From positions 1,544,001 to 1,608,000 of the forward strand of contig NZ_AP026803.1 in NCBI RefSeq assembly GCF_033096005.1: a stretch of DNA of 64,000 nt. The letters are read 5' to 3'. Positions within the stretch are counted from its first letter, which is position 1. Each line of letters starts with the position of its first letter. The notes below the pieces were generated by a model, which was not told where the DNA came from, made no database searches, and worked only from the letters and a program-made list of their open reading frames with translations. This document shows, piece by piece, positions 41,100-49,534 of the stretch. The stretch comes from Lactobacillus xylocopicola. Lineage in GTDB: Bacteria; Bacillota; Bacilli; Lactobacillales; Lactobacillaceae. A program made the position numbers and the translations under genes.

Positions 41100-43193
41100 T
41101 TATTCTGCTTTTTTGGTTGAAGTAGCTTCAGGCTTGGCCGCAATTTCTAAAATTGCCTTACCATTTAGGTAAACGTGCTGCTGGTCAGCCGTGAACTTGA
41201 CCTCTTTAGTGTCTGGTTCTTGCATAAGTAGCTTGGCAATTGGCGTCTCCAAGTCTTGTTCAACAACCCGGCGCAGCGGACGAGCGCCAAACTTCTTGTC
41301 ATAACCCTTGTCTGCTAAATAAGCCTTAGCGGTAGCAGAAACATCGACTTTGACCCCTTTCTTGGTCAGAACATGCGCCATCTTATCTAGATAGAGATCA
41401 ATAATCTTAGTCATATCACTCCTAGTCAATGAGTTGAATGGCACAATTGCATCTAACCGGTTCAAAAATTCGGGTCTGAAGTATGCCTCAAGCGCGCTAA
41501 CCAATTTATCATGATCAACCTTGCCATTCTGCAATAAGTTATCAGAATAACCAGCATTAGACGTCATGATGAGAATTGTGTCTTTGAAAGAGACCGTTCT
41601 GCCCTGTGCATCAGTCAATCGACCATCATCCATAATTTGCAATAAGGCATTGAAGACTTGCGGGTTAGCCTTTTCAATTTCGTCCAGTAAAATTAAGCTA
41701 TACGGCTGGTGACGCACCTTCTCAGTTAGTTGGCCGCCTTCACCGTACCCTACATAACCTGGTGCTGAACCAATCAGCTTATTAACCGCCATTTGGTCTT
41801 GGTATTCCGACATATCGAGCCGGATTAGGTGATCTTCACCGCCAAACAGTTGAATTGCCAGTTGCTTGGCCAGCTCAGTCTTACCAACCCCAGTTGGCCC
41901 AGTCAGCAAGAAGGAGCCAGTTGGCCGGTTGTTATCCTTAAAGACCTGCTTACGGGCAATCGCATCAGTGATTACGTTAATCGCATCAGCCTGATCAATG
42001 ACAGCACGCTTTAATTTGGCAGCCAAGTCAAGATTCTTTTGGCTTTCACTAGCATGCAGTTCACTCATCGGAATCTTGGTTTTAGCTTCAATTAAGGCAT
42101 AAATATCTTGATCAGTCACTTGCGGCATTGTAGCATCATCAACATGCTTTAACTGGTCGCGCAGCTGGTCAATTTTCGTCTTTAAGTCGCTGGCTTTAGC
42201 ATAGTCTTCATTTTTAGCAGCCGTTGCCTTGGCGGCTTCAAGCTGGTCAATTTTCTTTTGCAAGCCAGCTTTATCACTTGGAACAGCACCAAGCCCTTTC
42301 TTGGCCCCTGCTTCATCCATCAAATCAATTGCCTTGTCTGGCAAGTAACGGCCCTGAATGTAGCGCTGTGATAATTCCACCGCAAGTTTTAATGCACTTT
42401 CAGCGTACTTTACATGGTGGTAGTCCTCATATCTCTGCTTTAAACCTTCAAGGATTTTCACCGTCACCTCAGTAGATGGTTCTGGAACTTGTACCGGTTG
42501 GAATCTCCGGGCTAGCGCTGAGTCATTTTCAATCCGGCGATATTCGCTGGTCGTCGTTGCACCAATCAGGTTTAAGTCACCACTAGCCAGGGCTGGTTTC
42601 AAGATATTAGCAGCATCTCCACTGTTGTTTTCCGAATCAGTTGATCCAGCACCAACAATGTTATGCAATTCGTCAATGAAGAGAATGATGTTAGGATTCT
42701 GCTTGGCCTGGTCAATAACCCCTTTCAACCGTTCTTCAAAACTACCGCGCAGACTGGAACCAGCCACCATGTCATTAATATTAACAGCAATGATGTGCTT
42801 GTCCTTCATCTTGTCAGGAACATCACCCTCGGCTATTTTTTGTGCCAGACCCTCAACAATTGCAGTCTTACCAACACCGGCAGGTCCTACCAGAACCGGA
42901 TTATTCTTTTTGCGCCGGCTTAAAATTTCAATTACTTCCTGAATTTGCTCATCACGACCAATGACTGGATCGTACTTGCTCTGCTTAGCTTGTTCAACTA
43001 AGTCAACTCCCAGCGGCTTTTCTGCTTGCGTTTGCTGCTGCGTTTGTCCATTTTGGTTAAATTGCTGCGGCGATGCATGCATGCTGCTGGCGTAATGAAT
43101 GGGAATCGAACCATTGTTACCACTTGTATTATTAAAAAAAGAATTGTTTAATTCGTTAAATAAATTATCAAACTCATTATCAAAGTATGCCAT
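41100..43193 (-). CDS. HSP100/Clp ATPase (ClpE/ClpL-like)
   Basis: A 697-residue double-AAA+ unfoldase. The N-terminal ~58 residues are Asn/Gln/Phe-rich (FDNEFDNLFNELNNSFFNN) with no N-domain or zinc finger. AAA-1 has Walker A GPAGVGKT (~103) and FIDELHNIVGAGS; a UVR-like coiled segment (AKNEDYAKASDLKTKIDQLR) lies at ~335-355; AAA-2 has GPTGVGKT (~432), LLDEIEKA and FRPEFLNRLD. Between MTSNAGYSDN and FRPEF the segment is very short and I see no [LIV]GF ClpP-docking loop, so a ClpP-independent chaperone role like ClpL is possible. A CIRCE element and promoter upstream mean HrcA heat-shock control. Confidence 0.85.
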   Translation of the reverse strand: MAYFDNEFDNLFNELNNSFFNNTSGNNGSIPIHYASSMHASPQQFNQNGQTQQQTQAEKPLGVDLVEQAKQSKYDPVIGRDEQIQEVIEILSRRKKNNPVLVGPAGVGKTAIVEGLAQKIAEGDVPDKMKDKHIIAVNINDMVAGSSLRGSFEERLKGVIDQAKQNPNIILFIDELHNIVGAGSTDSENNSGDAANILKPALASGDLNLIGATTTSEYRRIENDSALARRFQPVQVPEPSTEVTVKILEGLKQRYEDYHHVKYAESALKLAVELSQRYIQGRYLPDKAIDLMDEAGAKKGLGAVPSDKAGLQKKIDQLEAAKATAAKNEDYAKASDLKTKIDQLRDQLKHVDDATMPQVTDQDIYALIEAKTKIPMSELHASESQKNLDLAAKLKRAVIDQADAINVITDAIARKQVFKDNNRPTGSFLLTGPTGVGKTELAKQLAIQLFGGEDHLIRLDMSEYQDQMAVNKLIGSAPGYVGYGEGGQLTEKVRHQPYSLILLDEIEKANPQVFNALLQIMDDGRLTDAQGRTVSFKDTILIMTSNAGYSDNLLQNGKVDHDKLVSALEAYFRPEFLNRLDAIVPFNSLTRSDMTKIIDLYLDKMAHVLTKKGVKVDVSATAKAYLADKGYDKKFGARPLRRVVEQDLETPIAKLLMQEPDTKEVKFTADQQHVYLNGKAILEIAAKPEATSTKKAE

Positions 43194-43230
43194 ATATAAA
43201 CACCCCTTACTATTGGCTTTAAATCAGCAA

Positions 43231-43257
43231 TTAGCACTCAATACATTCGACTGCTAA
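43231..43257 (-). promoter_or_regulatory. CIRCE element (HrcA operator)
   Basis: TTAGCACTC, 9 bases, GACTGCTAA matches the CIRCE consensus TTAGCACTC-N9-GAGTGCTAA with one mismatch. It lies just downstream of the predicted start point and 40 bases before the Clp gene. Confidence 0.9.
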
Positions 43258-43272
43258 CTGCTTTCATTGAAT

Positions 43273-43300
43273 ATTATAGCAGGTTATCCACAGAAGGCAA
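43273..43300 (-). promoter_or_regulatory. Promoter of the Clp ATPase gene
   Basis: Minus-strand TTGCCT (43300-43295), 16 bases, TATAAT (43278-43273). The CIRCE begins about 15 bases downstream. Confidence 0.75.
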
Positions 43301-43360
43301 CTATAAGCTTCTAACTTTTCCACATTTTTTCAAATCCGTTTTTTTGTGCCCAGATAACTA

Positions 43361-43386
43361 AAAAGACCCTAATACCAGGGTCTTTT
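43361..43386 (-). terminator. Terminator after uvrA2
   Basis: AAAAGACCCT and AGGGTCTTTT form a perfect 10-bp stem with 6-base loop, followed on the minus strand by T residues, 13 bases past the UvrA2 stop. Confidence 0.8.
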
Positions 43387-43398
43387 CTTTTGGTTCTA

Positions 43399-45933
43399 CT
43401 AAGCTTTTTGATATAAGTTAAAATGTTCACGTAAATACTTTGCCGTCAAACCACTGCTTTTTTGCGAAATATCCACAGGTGTTCCACTAGCCACAATTTG
43501 GCCGCCGTGATTGCCACCTCGAGGTCCCATGTCAATCATATAATCACTGTTAGCCATAACATCAAGATCATGCGTAATGGTGATAATCGTTGCTTCTTGA
43601 TCGAGCAGTTTTTGCAAAACCTGCAACAAGGTTCTGACATCTTGGGGGTGGAGACCGACCGTTGGCTCGTCAAAGACAAATAGGGTTCCTTTTTGTTGAC
43701 GATGAATATGACTCGTTAGTTTAAGACGCTGGGCTTCACCCCCAGATAAGGCAGGTGTAGATTCGCCTAAATGTAGATAACCTAAACCCATGTCATGTAA
43801 GGTAGTGAGGGTTTTGGTGATTTTGGGTTCATTTTGAAACAGCTCTTGACCAAGTGCATCATCGACTGCATAATCAAGCACGTCAGCGATACTTAGTTCT
43901 TTCCACTTAACCTGCAGGACAGCTTGATTGTAGCGGTGGCCGCCACACAACGAACAAGTCTCGACCAGGTCGGGCAGGTATTGAATATCGAGGGCGATCA
44001 CGCCACTACCACCACAGGCTGGGCAGGCCCCCTCCTTGTTATTATAAGAAAAATGAGCCGCGCGATAGTTTAATTTTTGGGCCTCCGGTTGTCGAGCGTA
44101 AAGTTTGCGCAGATTATCCATTATATCAGTATAAGTGGCTACTGTTGAACGCTGGTTTTTCCCGACTGGCGAAGAATCAACACTAATCACATTTTTAATC
44201 CCGCCATTGTTTAGTGTTTTCACCCATTTTGGTGGTTGTTCACCTGCTTTTTGCGCTTTAAGAGCTGGTAGTAAGGAATCAAGAATCAGCGTGGTCTTGC
44301 CCGCGCCTGAAAAGCCCGTAACAGAAGTAAGACAGCCTAAGGGGATCTGCGCTTGAACTCCTTCAACATTAAAGCGCTGGGAAACTGTGAATTCAACCTT
44401 GCCCCGTTTAAAGAGTTGATCTGGCGCAACGCGCGGGCGGGCATGCAAGGGAGCAGTTCCTTGAAGATATGGTCCAATAAGTGATTTTTGGGCATGCTCA
44501 ATTTGAGTTGGCATTCCCTGGGAAATAATTTGGCCACCGCGGCTACCCGAACCCGGACCAATTTCAATAATCCAATCCGCCGCACTGATAATCGATGTTT
44601 CATGGTCGACAACCACCAGTGAATTTCCCTGGTTGACCAATTCATGAAAAACCTCAATCAAGCCAGCCACATTATCCGGGTGAAGACCTACAGACGGCTC
44701 ATCTAAGACATACAAGACGCCGGTAGTTTCAGTGCGTAAGGTACGACCCAACTGAATTCTCTGTAATTCACCGGTCGACAGGGTACTGGCTTGTCGATCC
44801 AAACTGAGATAATCTAAACCCAGTTTTAATAACGGTTTTATCTGATGGCCCAATTCGCTAGTCAAATTTTGAGCTAAAGCTTGCATATCTTTAGGTAACC
44901 AGTGCAGAATCTTTTGCAGGTACTCACCCAATTCCCCCAAGGTCAAGGCTTCCGCTTCGACAATATTCTTACCAGCAACTTGCTGCTGCCAGCGGCTAGG
45001 ATCAATCCGGCGACCTTGACACCGCGGACAAGTAGTAAACTGATAAAAAGTATTAATGCGCGCCAGGCCACGTTCTGACTTAGTAGTCTTACGCGAATTT
45101 ACTACCGCGTTATAGGCATTTTCATACAAAGCATCTAAGTGATAGACGCGCCCCGTGGAAGTCGGCAAGTCCACTGGGACTTTGCGTTCTTCGCCATGTA
45201 AGACAATTTCTTTTTCAGCTGGATTTAACTCTTTATAGGGAACATCCGTCCGCACGCCTAATTCCCGTGCAATCCGCCACATCCAGTTTCTTCCCGGAAT
45301 TTGCCAGGTTGCAACGGCGCCACCTTCCAGGGTACGGTTTTCATCCGCAATGATTTTTTGGTCATCAAGCTGCTCTACCGTCCCCAAACCCTGACACTTC
45401 TGACATGCACCAGCGGAGTTGAAGGCAAAGTCTTCAGCACTAAAGGCATAGAATTGCACCCCGCAGGTCGGGCAAGTAATCCGCCCCATTGCAGCACCTG
45501 TCAAGTCCATTGCCTGGGCAATCTTAATCGTTGGCGGGATCCGGTGGCCATTCGGGCAGACCGGTGATCCCAACCGTGAAAAGATTAAACGCAGAATATT
45601 AAAGACTTCAGTCACCGTCCCCACAGTTGACCGTACTCCTGGCACGGCCGGTCGCTGCCGCAAGGCAAGGGCAGAAGGAATATGCCTTACCTCATCAACT
45701 TGGGCCCGTCCCACTTGACTGATTCGCCGTCTGGTATAGGCCGCGAGTGAGTCAAGATAACGCCTTGCTCCTTCAGCATAAAGAATACCCATGGCCAGAC
45801 TGGACTTCCCCGAGCCGCTCAATCCTGAAATTGCCACAAACTGGTGCAACGGAACATTAACACTAATATTTTTTAAATTGTTAACTCGGCCGCCAATTAC
45901 TTCAATTTTACTTGGTTGTTGCTGGTAGTCCAT
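43399..45933 (-). CDS. UvrA-like ABC ATPase (UvrA2 class)
   Basis: An 844-residue UvrA paralogue, shorter than the ~940-950 residues of repair UvrA. It has the two ABC heads: Walker A GLSGSGKSS (~37) and GFSGAGKTT (~545), signatures LSTGELQRIQLG and LSGGEAQRLKL, and DEPSVGLHP / DEPTVGLHP. Zinc-finger cysteines are CPTC...CQKCQG, CPRCQG and CPACGGSG...CSLCGG. The UvrB-interaction region is reduced, as in UvrA2 proteins linked to drug tolerance. It is the last gene of an operon after a DUF915 hydrolase (starts overlap stops by one base). Confidence 0.85.
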   Translation of the reverse strand: MDYQQQPSKIEVIGGRVNNLKNISVNVPLHQFVAISGLSGSGKSSLAMGILYAEGARRYLDSLAAYTRRRISQVGRAQVDEVRHIPSALALRQRPAVPGVRSTVGTVTEVFNILRLIFSRLGSPVCPNGHRIPPTIKIAQAMDLTGAAMGRITCPTCGVQFYAFSAEDFAFNSAGACQKCQGLGTVEQLDDQKIIADENRTLEGGAVATWQIPGRNWMWRIARELGVRTDVPYKELNPAEKEIVLHGEERKVPVDLPTSTGRVYHLDALYENAYNAVVNSRKTTKSERGLARINTFYQFTTCPRCQGRRIDPSRWQQQVAGKNIVEAEALTLGELGEYLQKILHWLPKDMQALAQNLTSELGHQIKPLLKLGLDYLSLDRQASTLSTGELQRIQLGRTLRTETTGVLYVLDEPSVGLHPDNVAGLIEVFHELVNQGNSLVVVDHETSIISAADWIIEIGPGSGSRGGQIISQGMPTQIEHAQKSLIGPYLQGTAPLHARPRVAPDQLFKRGKVEFTVSQRFNVEGVQAQIPLGCLTSVTGFSGAGKTTLILDSLLPALKAQKAGEQPPKWVKTLNNGGIKNVISVDSSPVGKNQRSTVATYTDIMDNLRKLYARQPEAQKLNYRAAHFSYNNKEGACPACGGSGVIALDIQYLPDLVETCSLCGGHRYNQAVLQVKWKELSIADVLDYAVDDALGQELFQNEPKITKTLTTLHDMGLGYLHLGESTPALSGGEAQRLKLTSHIHRQQKGTLFVFDEPTVGLHPQDVRTLLQVLQKLLDQEATIITITHDLDVMANSDYMIDMGPRGGNHGGQIVASGTPVDISQKSSGLTAKYLREHFNLYQKA

Positions 45934-46802
45934 CAGTGACCATCCTTTCCCTTATTAATTGGTTTTGGTGCCTTATCAGTCTTCTTTAACAAGTATTGCC
46001 GGATTACCTGAATCACCTGCTTGTTCTGCGGTAAACTCGAATGACCGGCCTCCTTGCCAGTTACAATCATCGAGGTATAGTCCTTGACCTGATTTTGAAA
46101 GACAAACTTTCCCGCGGCGACACTTGTTTCGGGGACAATACCATCTGATTCATAGCTTTTACCACCAGAAAGCGAATAAACTTTAAGATTTCGTGGTAAG
46201 TGCGACCGGCGTTTGATGAAATCTGCCAGCATCTGAGTATGGTTTTTAAGGTTTTTCTCCGTGAAATTATATGGGGTACCTAGGGTCATTAAAGTAGTCA
46301 TGCGGGTATCAGCATCATATTGCGCATAATCATGCTCTAGCCAATAGGTCCAGATCAAGCCACCGTTAGAGTGACCAAAAGCTCGGAAGTTATTAAAGCG
46401 ATAATTTTGCATTAACGAAGCAAAAGCCACGTCAAGCCAACCCGCTTGCTTCTTGATATTAGCATAACCATCTTTATTATTTTCGAAGCCAATAATAATA
46501 AAGGGTTCAAGGTCATTCTTACCAATCGAACCACTATAGGTCAATTTTGCTTCACGTGAAACAGTGATTTTTAACACACTGTGACGATTCAGTGACGTCT
46601 TATTGAGTTCTGCGATTAGTTGATTAAAGCGCTCGGTGGTAGCACTTGAGCCCGGTACCATGATAACCGGTGAAAGCAGCGACTTACTACGCTCAGCCCG
46701 CGCATTGTTATCTTTTTTCATCCAAAAAAAGCTCGGAACCGCCAGTAAAACTAATATCGTAGCCAGCAAAAGTAGCCACTTTAGATTAGGATTTTTGCGC
46801 AT
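45933..46802 (-). CDS. DUF915 alpha/beta hydrolase, membrane-anchored or secreted
   Basis: A 289-residue protein with an N-terminal hydrophobic anchor (LKWLLLLATILVLLAVPSFF, residues 8-27) and an alpha/beta-hydrolase domain outside. The nucleophile is Ser145 in FRAFGHSNGGLIW; the acid/His are probably in SDGIVPETS and in GHSSLPQNKQV near the end. DUF915 hydrolases are widespread in LAB; the lipid or ester substrate is not known. It is translationally coupled on both sides (EIIC upstream, UvrA2 downstream). Confidence 0.85.
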   Translation of the reverse strand: MRKNPNLKWLLLLATILVLLAVPSFFWMKKDNNARAERSKSLLSPVIMVPGSSATTERFNQLIAELNKTSLNRHSVLKITVSREAKLTYSGSIGKNDLEPFIIIGFENNKDGYANIKKQAGWLDVAFASLMQNYRFNNFRAFGHSNGGLIWTYWLEHDYAQYDADTRMTTLMTLGTPYNFTEKNLKNHTQMLADFIKRRSHLPRNLKVYSLSGGKSYESDGIVPETSVAAGKFVFQNQVKDYTSMIVTGKEAGHSSLPQNKQVIQVIRQYLLKKTDKAPKPINKGKDGH

Positions 46803-48100
46803 TATTCGACCTCCTTTAGGTGGACAATTTGCAATTCGACTTTTTCATTGATTTTAATAATGGGCCATAGTAAAAGCAGATCAAGAAAAAAAAGTAGAAT
46901 TGAAAACACTAATGCTGCCCAGTTACCGTTAGTAGCCAAAAATGGAATCAGCAAACCCGGCGTGCCCTTTAAAATTGGGTACACACAGGCCGGAATGAGG
47001 TGCAAGCCAAGGGCACAGGCTGCCAAAATCACGTTAACCAGTGGCAGTAAAACACTGGGTAACAAAAACACCGGATTGAGGATGACGGGCAAGCCAATGG
47101 CAAAGCCTGAGCCGCAACTAAAAGTGGCTGGCAATAAATTCAAACGCGCAATAGCCCTAATTTCTCGGCCACTACGCCGCAGAAGTAGCAAGACAATGAT
47201 AGCTAGAACCACACTTGTCCCACCCATTACACCATAGCTGTTAACTAGGCTACTACCTAAAAATTTGTAGGGGACATGCCAGGAATTGCCATGCTGCAGT
47301 GCATAAGTCAGGTTAGCCGCTGTAAAGGAATTATTAACCCGATCGGTAACCGAACTCATGGGAAAGCCAATACCCAGCCAATTAAGAAAAGTAATAATTA
47401 CTAAAAGTAGCAGCACTTCTACTAAGTTGTTACTTGTTTGAATGCGGCCAACAATTTCCTTAAAACTGGCTGAATTCAACATCTTAAGCTGTAACTCGTA
47501 GATTGCAATCCCGAGCACAATTCCAAGCACCAAAGAAACAAGGGAGGGCCACACAGCATCCCAGGCCCGCTGCTGCACCCACTTGACGTTCTCTTCTGCC
47601 ACAGGCTGGTAATCTTTTCCCAGCCAATGAAAAACTTGCCCAACACAATAACCAACAATTAGCGCCAGAAAAAGTGCCTTTATTTGTAATAAACTGGCCG
47701 TAAAGGGGAGACCCGCATTCCTACCGCTACTTGATGCATAAGAACAGAAAAGCAAAATTAGCACTGCCATTAGGCCCGCCAGCGTCGAATCTTTACGGTA
47801 GATGCGGGCAGTGTAACGTGCCATAAAGTAACTAGCATAAACGCCAAAAACGCCAAAAGTAATGCCTACCATACCTTTACTGACGAAAGAACCAGCATAC
47901 CAAATGTGGTCAGACATGACTTTGTCCAAGCCCAAAATATTGTAAATCATTCCGTCTGGCGAAAAAAACAAGTCATTCAGTAATTTAAAATACGCACCAA
48001 TTACCGCAATCGGCATCAGCATTACCAGCGTGCGCTGCGCAGCCCGAAAAAAGGGCGAGCGTCGTATTTCGAGCACGATTTTAACCGCAAAATCAAACAT
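46802..48100 (-). CDS. PTS EIIC, lactose/cellobiose family (orphan)
   Basis: A ~430-residue membrane protein with about ten helices in the EIIC arrangement: FFRAAQRTLVMLMPIAVIGA (first helix), GFPMSSVTDRVNNSFTAANL, YALQHGNSWHVPYKFLGSSL, and KGTPGLLIPFLATNGNWAAL near the end. No EIIA or EIIB gene accompanies it, so it may borrow phosphocarriers or have another role. The ATG at 48100 with AAGGG 9 bases upstream is preferred to 48124. It is first in the operon EIIC-DUF915-uvrA2, an odd but recurrent LAB grouping. Confidence 0.8.
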   Translation of the reverse strand: MFDFAVKIVLEIRRSPFFRAAQRTLVMLMPIAVIGAYFKLLNDLFFSPDGMIYNILGLDKVMSDHIWYAGSFVSKGMVGITFGVFGVYASYFMARYTARIYRKDSTLAGLMAVLILLFCSYASSSGRNAGLPFTASLLQIKALFLALIVGYCVGQVFHWLGKDYQPVAEENVKWVQQRAWDAVWPSLVSLVLGIVLGIAIYELQLKMLNSASFKEIVGRIQTSNNLVEVLLLLVIITFLNWLGIGFPMSSVTDRVNNSFTAANLTYALQHGNSWHVPYKFLGSSLVNSYGVMGGTSVVLAIIVLLLLRRSGREIRAIARLNLLPATFSCGSGFAIGLPVILNPVFLLPSVLLPLVNVILAACALGLHLIPACVYPILKGTPGLLIPFLATNGNWAALVFSILLFFLDLLLLWPIIKINEKVELQIVHLKEVE

Positions 48101-48217
48101 TTTTTCAACCCTTACTTTAACCATGAATTAACAAATCATAATACTCCAATTATACAACTCAAGCTCCTTTAAAGATGCTAACTAACTGTTACATTTTTCT
48201 ATCATTTTAGATAAAGG

Positions 48218-48226
48218 TGTTATAAT
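48218..48226 (+). promoter_or_regulatory. Extended -10 promoter of the small helical protein
   Basis: TGTTATAAT is a perfect extended -10 with no convincing -35. It lies 27 bases before the ATG. Confidence 0.55.
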
Positions 48227-48252
48227 GAAGGTGATTTTTGAAGGGTGGAAAA

Positions 48253-48486
48253 ATGAGCAAGAAAAAAATCGAATTATCTGAAAAAGTAACTAAGTTAGTC
48301 CAAAAGTATTTAGAAATATCTGGCGGCAACCTTGATGAGTTAACTAATGAAGCCTTGCTAACATACTTAACTGACCACCTAAAGTCCAGTCAAATTAAAG
48401 ACGCCTTGAAAGAAAGAGACGAAGCTGATGCTAATTATGCTGACAAGTTAATCCATAACGAGATTAACAACCTGAACAAGTTTTAA
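48253..48486 (+). CDS. Small conserved-type helical protein, unknown function
   Basis: A 77-residue charged protein (MSKKKIELSEKVTKLVQKYL, then EISGGNLDELTNEALLTYL). It looks all-helical, with no signal or membrane segment. The start has AAGGGTGG 6-7 bases upstream. It is monocistronic, with its own promoter and terminator at 48497, so is likely a real gene. The pattern of a short basic N-terminus plus amphipathic helices resembles small DNA-binding or antitoxin proteins, but no partner is adjacent. I do not recognise the family. Confidence 0.75.
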   Translation: MSKKKIELSEKVTKLVQKYLEISGGNLDELTNEALLTYLTDHLKSSQIKDALKERDEADANYADKLIHNEINNLNKF

Positions 48487-48496
48487 AACTAGACAT

Positions 48497-48527
48497 AAAA
48501 AGAGCAGGATTGATCCTGCTCTTTTTT
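48497..48527. terminator. Terminator between small protein and DUF975 genes
   Basis: AAAAAGAGCAGGA (48497-48509) and TCCTGCTCTTTTT (48514-48526) form a 13-bp stem with a 4-base loop, T/A tracts on both sides. Confidence 0.9.
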
Positions 48528-48547
48528 ACTAGTTAAAAATCAATTTA

Positions 48548-49255
48548 TTATTTGGTGAATTGATCACCAGCAAGTTTACGGTAAAAGTTGGCCCGCGTAG
48601 TTTGAATATATGGTGTTAACCAAATTAGTCCCAAGCCAAACGGAATCAGTGCAATAATGGTCCAGCCAATGAAGCTCAGATCCAGTTTGAATAATTCCCA
48701 TTTATGGCCGGCCATTAACCGCCGACTGGCAGTAATCCCAGTTGTTGCATGAACTTCTTGACCACTTTCAACCAAGTCATTAACAATGTATGGTGTCAGT
48801 GCATAAGAATATGACTTAACTATACCAGGGATAAGTAATAGAAACGTCCACAAGTACTGGAAAAGATAGCTTAACAGATAATTTAAAAATTCCGGGATAA
48901 AGCGATTATCAGTAAAAACGGAGAAAGTAGCTTTAAGTACCGGTAATTTCCGCCCCCTACTAAAGTTCAAAAAAGTAACGACCATGCTCAACATAAAGAA
49001 GCCGCTAAGCAGGCCTAGTCCCACATTACTCCCCAAGCGGCCGGACCAATAGCCCGGATCTAATATCTGATTTGGTGTAAAATCGTCCAAAAGCTGGCCA
49101 CTGTTAAAATTCTGCAAATCTTCAATAACAGTTTTAATTTGCGGACTAAAAATAATACCATTAATCACAGTAATCAATACTCCCACAAACGCAGCCCAGC
49201 TCCAGTTACCACGCAGGTTTTCCTTGGCTTCTGCCTTTAATTCAGCTCTATTCAT
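48548..49255 (-). CDS. DUF975 family membrane protein
   Basis: A ~235-residue polytopic protein beginning MNRAELKAEAKENLRGNWSW, the DUF975 hallmark, followed by about six hydrophobic segments and YALTPYIVNDLVES. The start at 49255 has GGAG 6 bases upstream; the longer frame from 49396 would run through an upstream hairpin. A TTGCTA-18-TAAGAT promoter lies directly before it (about 49309-49280), so it may be transcribed independently of the RNA signal upstream. Function unknown; linked to envelope stress in some LAB. Confidence 0.85.
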   Translation of the reverse strand: MNRAELKAEAKENLRGNWSWAAFVGVLITVINGIIFSPQIKTVIEDLQNFNSGQLLDDFTPNQILDPGYWSGRLGSNVGLGLLSGFFMLSMVVTFLNFSRGRKLPVLKATFSVFTDNRFIPEFLNYLLSYLFQYLWTFLLLIPGIVKSYSYALTPYIVNDLVESGQEVHATTGITASRRLMAGHKWELFKLDLSFIGWTIIALIPFGLGLIWLTPYIQTTRANFYRKLAGDQFTK

Positions 49256-49324
49256 AATTACTCTCCTTACTTTTTTAGCTAAATCTATCTTACGCTTACT
49301 TATCAGCCAATAGCAAAGAATATA

Positions 49325-49455
49325 CAAAAAAAGCCTAGTTCCACCAACATCGGAACTAAGCTCACACAGTGTTGTGCCGCCATAAACTGACCACATATAG
49401 AAAAATCACATTTTCGCTACCGAAGAAAATGATTACTTTCGTTATGACGGCACAA
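49325..49455 (-). ncRNA. Candidate structured small RNA or leader with its own promoter and terminator
   Basis: On the minus strand a promoter predicts initiation near 49453, exactly where a closing stem begins: GTGCCGTCATAA (49453-49442) pairs with TTATGGCGGCAC (49385-49374), one G-U. Inside, AATCATTTTC and GAAAATGTGATT form a second hairpin. A strong terminator follows (49362-49332, then seven T). Total about 125-130 nt. It sits between the dlt operon and DUF975, whose own promoter lies downstream. It may be a free RNA or an attenuating leader. I cannot match it to a known riboswitch class. Confidence 0.6.
49332..49362 (-). terminator. Terminator of the candidate small RNA
   Basis: AGCCTAGTTCC and GGAACTAAGCT form an 11-bp stem with one mismatch and a 9-base loop; seven T follow on the minus strand. 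Confidence 0.85.
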
Positions 49456-49459
49456 CAAA

Positions 49460-49488
49460 ATTTTAGCACTCAATAAGTTAAAAGACAA
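49460..49488 (-). promoter_or_regulatory. Promoter of the candidate small RNA
   Basis: Minus-strand TTGTCT (49488-49483), a 17-base spacer, TAAAAT (49465-49460). Confidence 0.65.
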
Positions 49489-49534
49489 GGACTTAACCAA
49501 TCATCATTACTTTATGGCTTTCTAGTTGAGCTAG

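Noticed and set aside
48548..49396. Long version of the DUF975 protein
   Set aside because: The extra 47 residues translate the terminator hairpin and lie before a proper ribosome site and the MNRAELK start.
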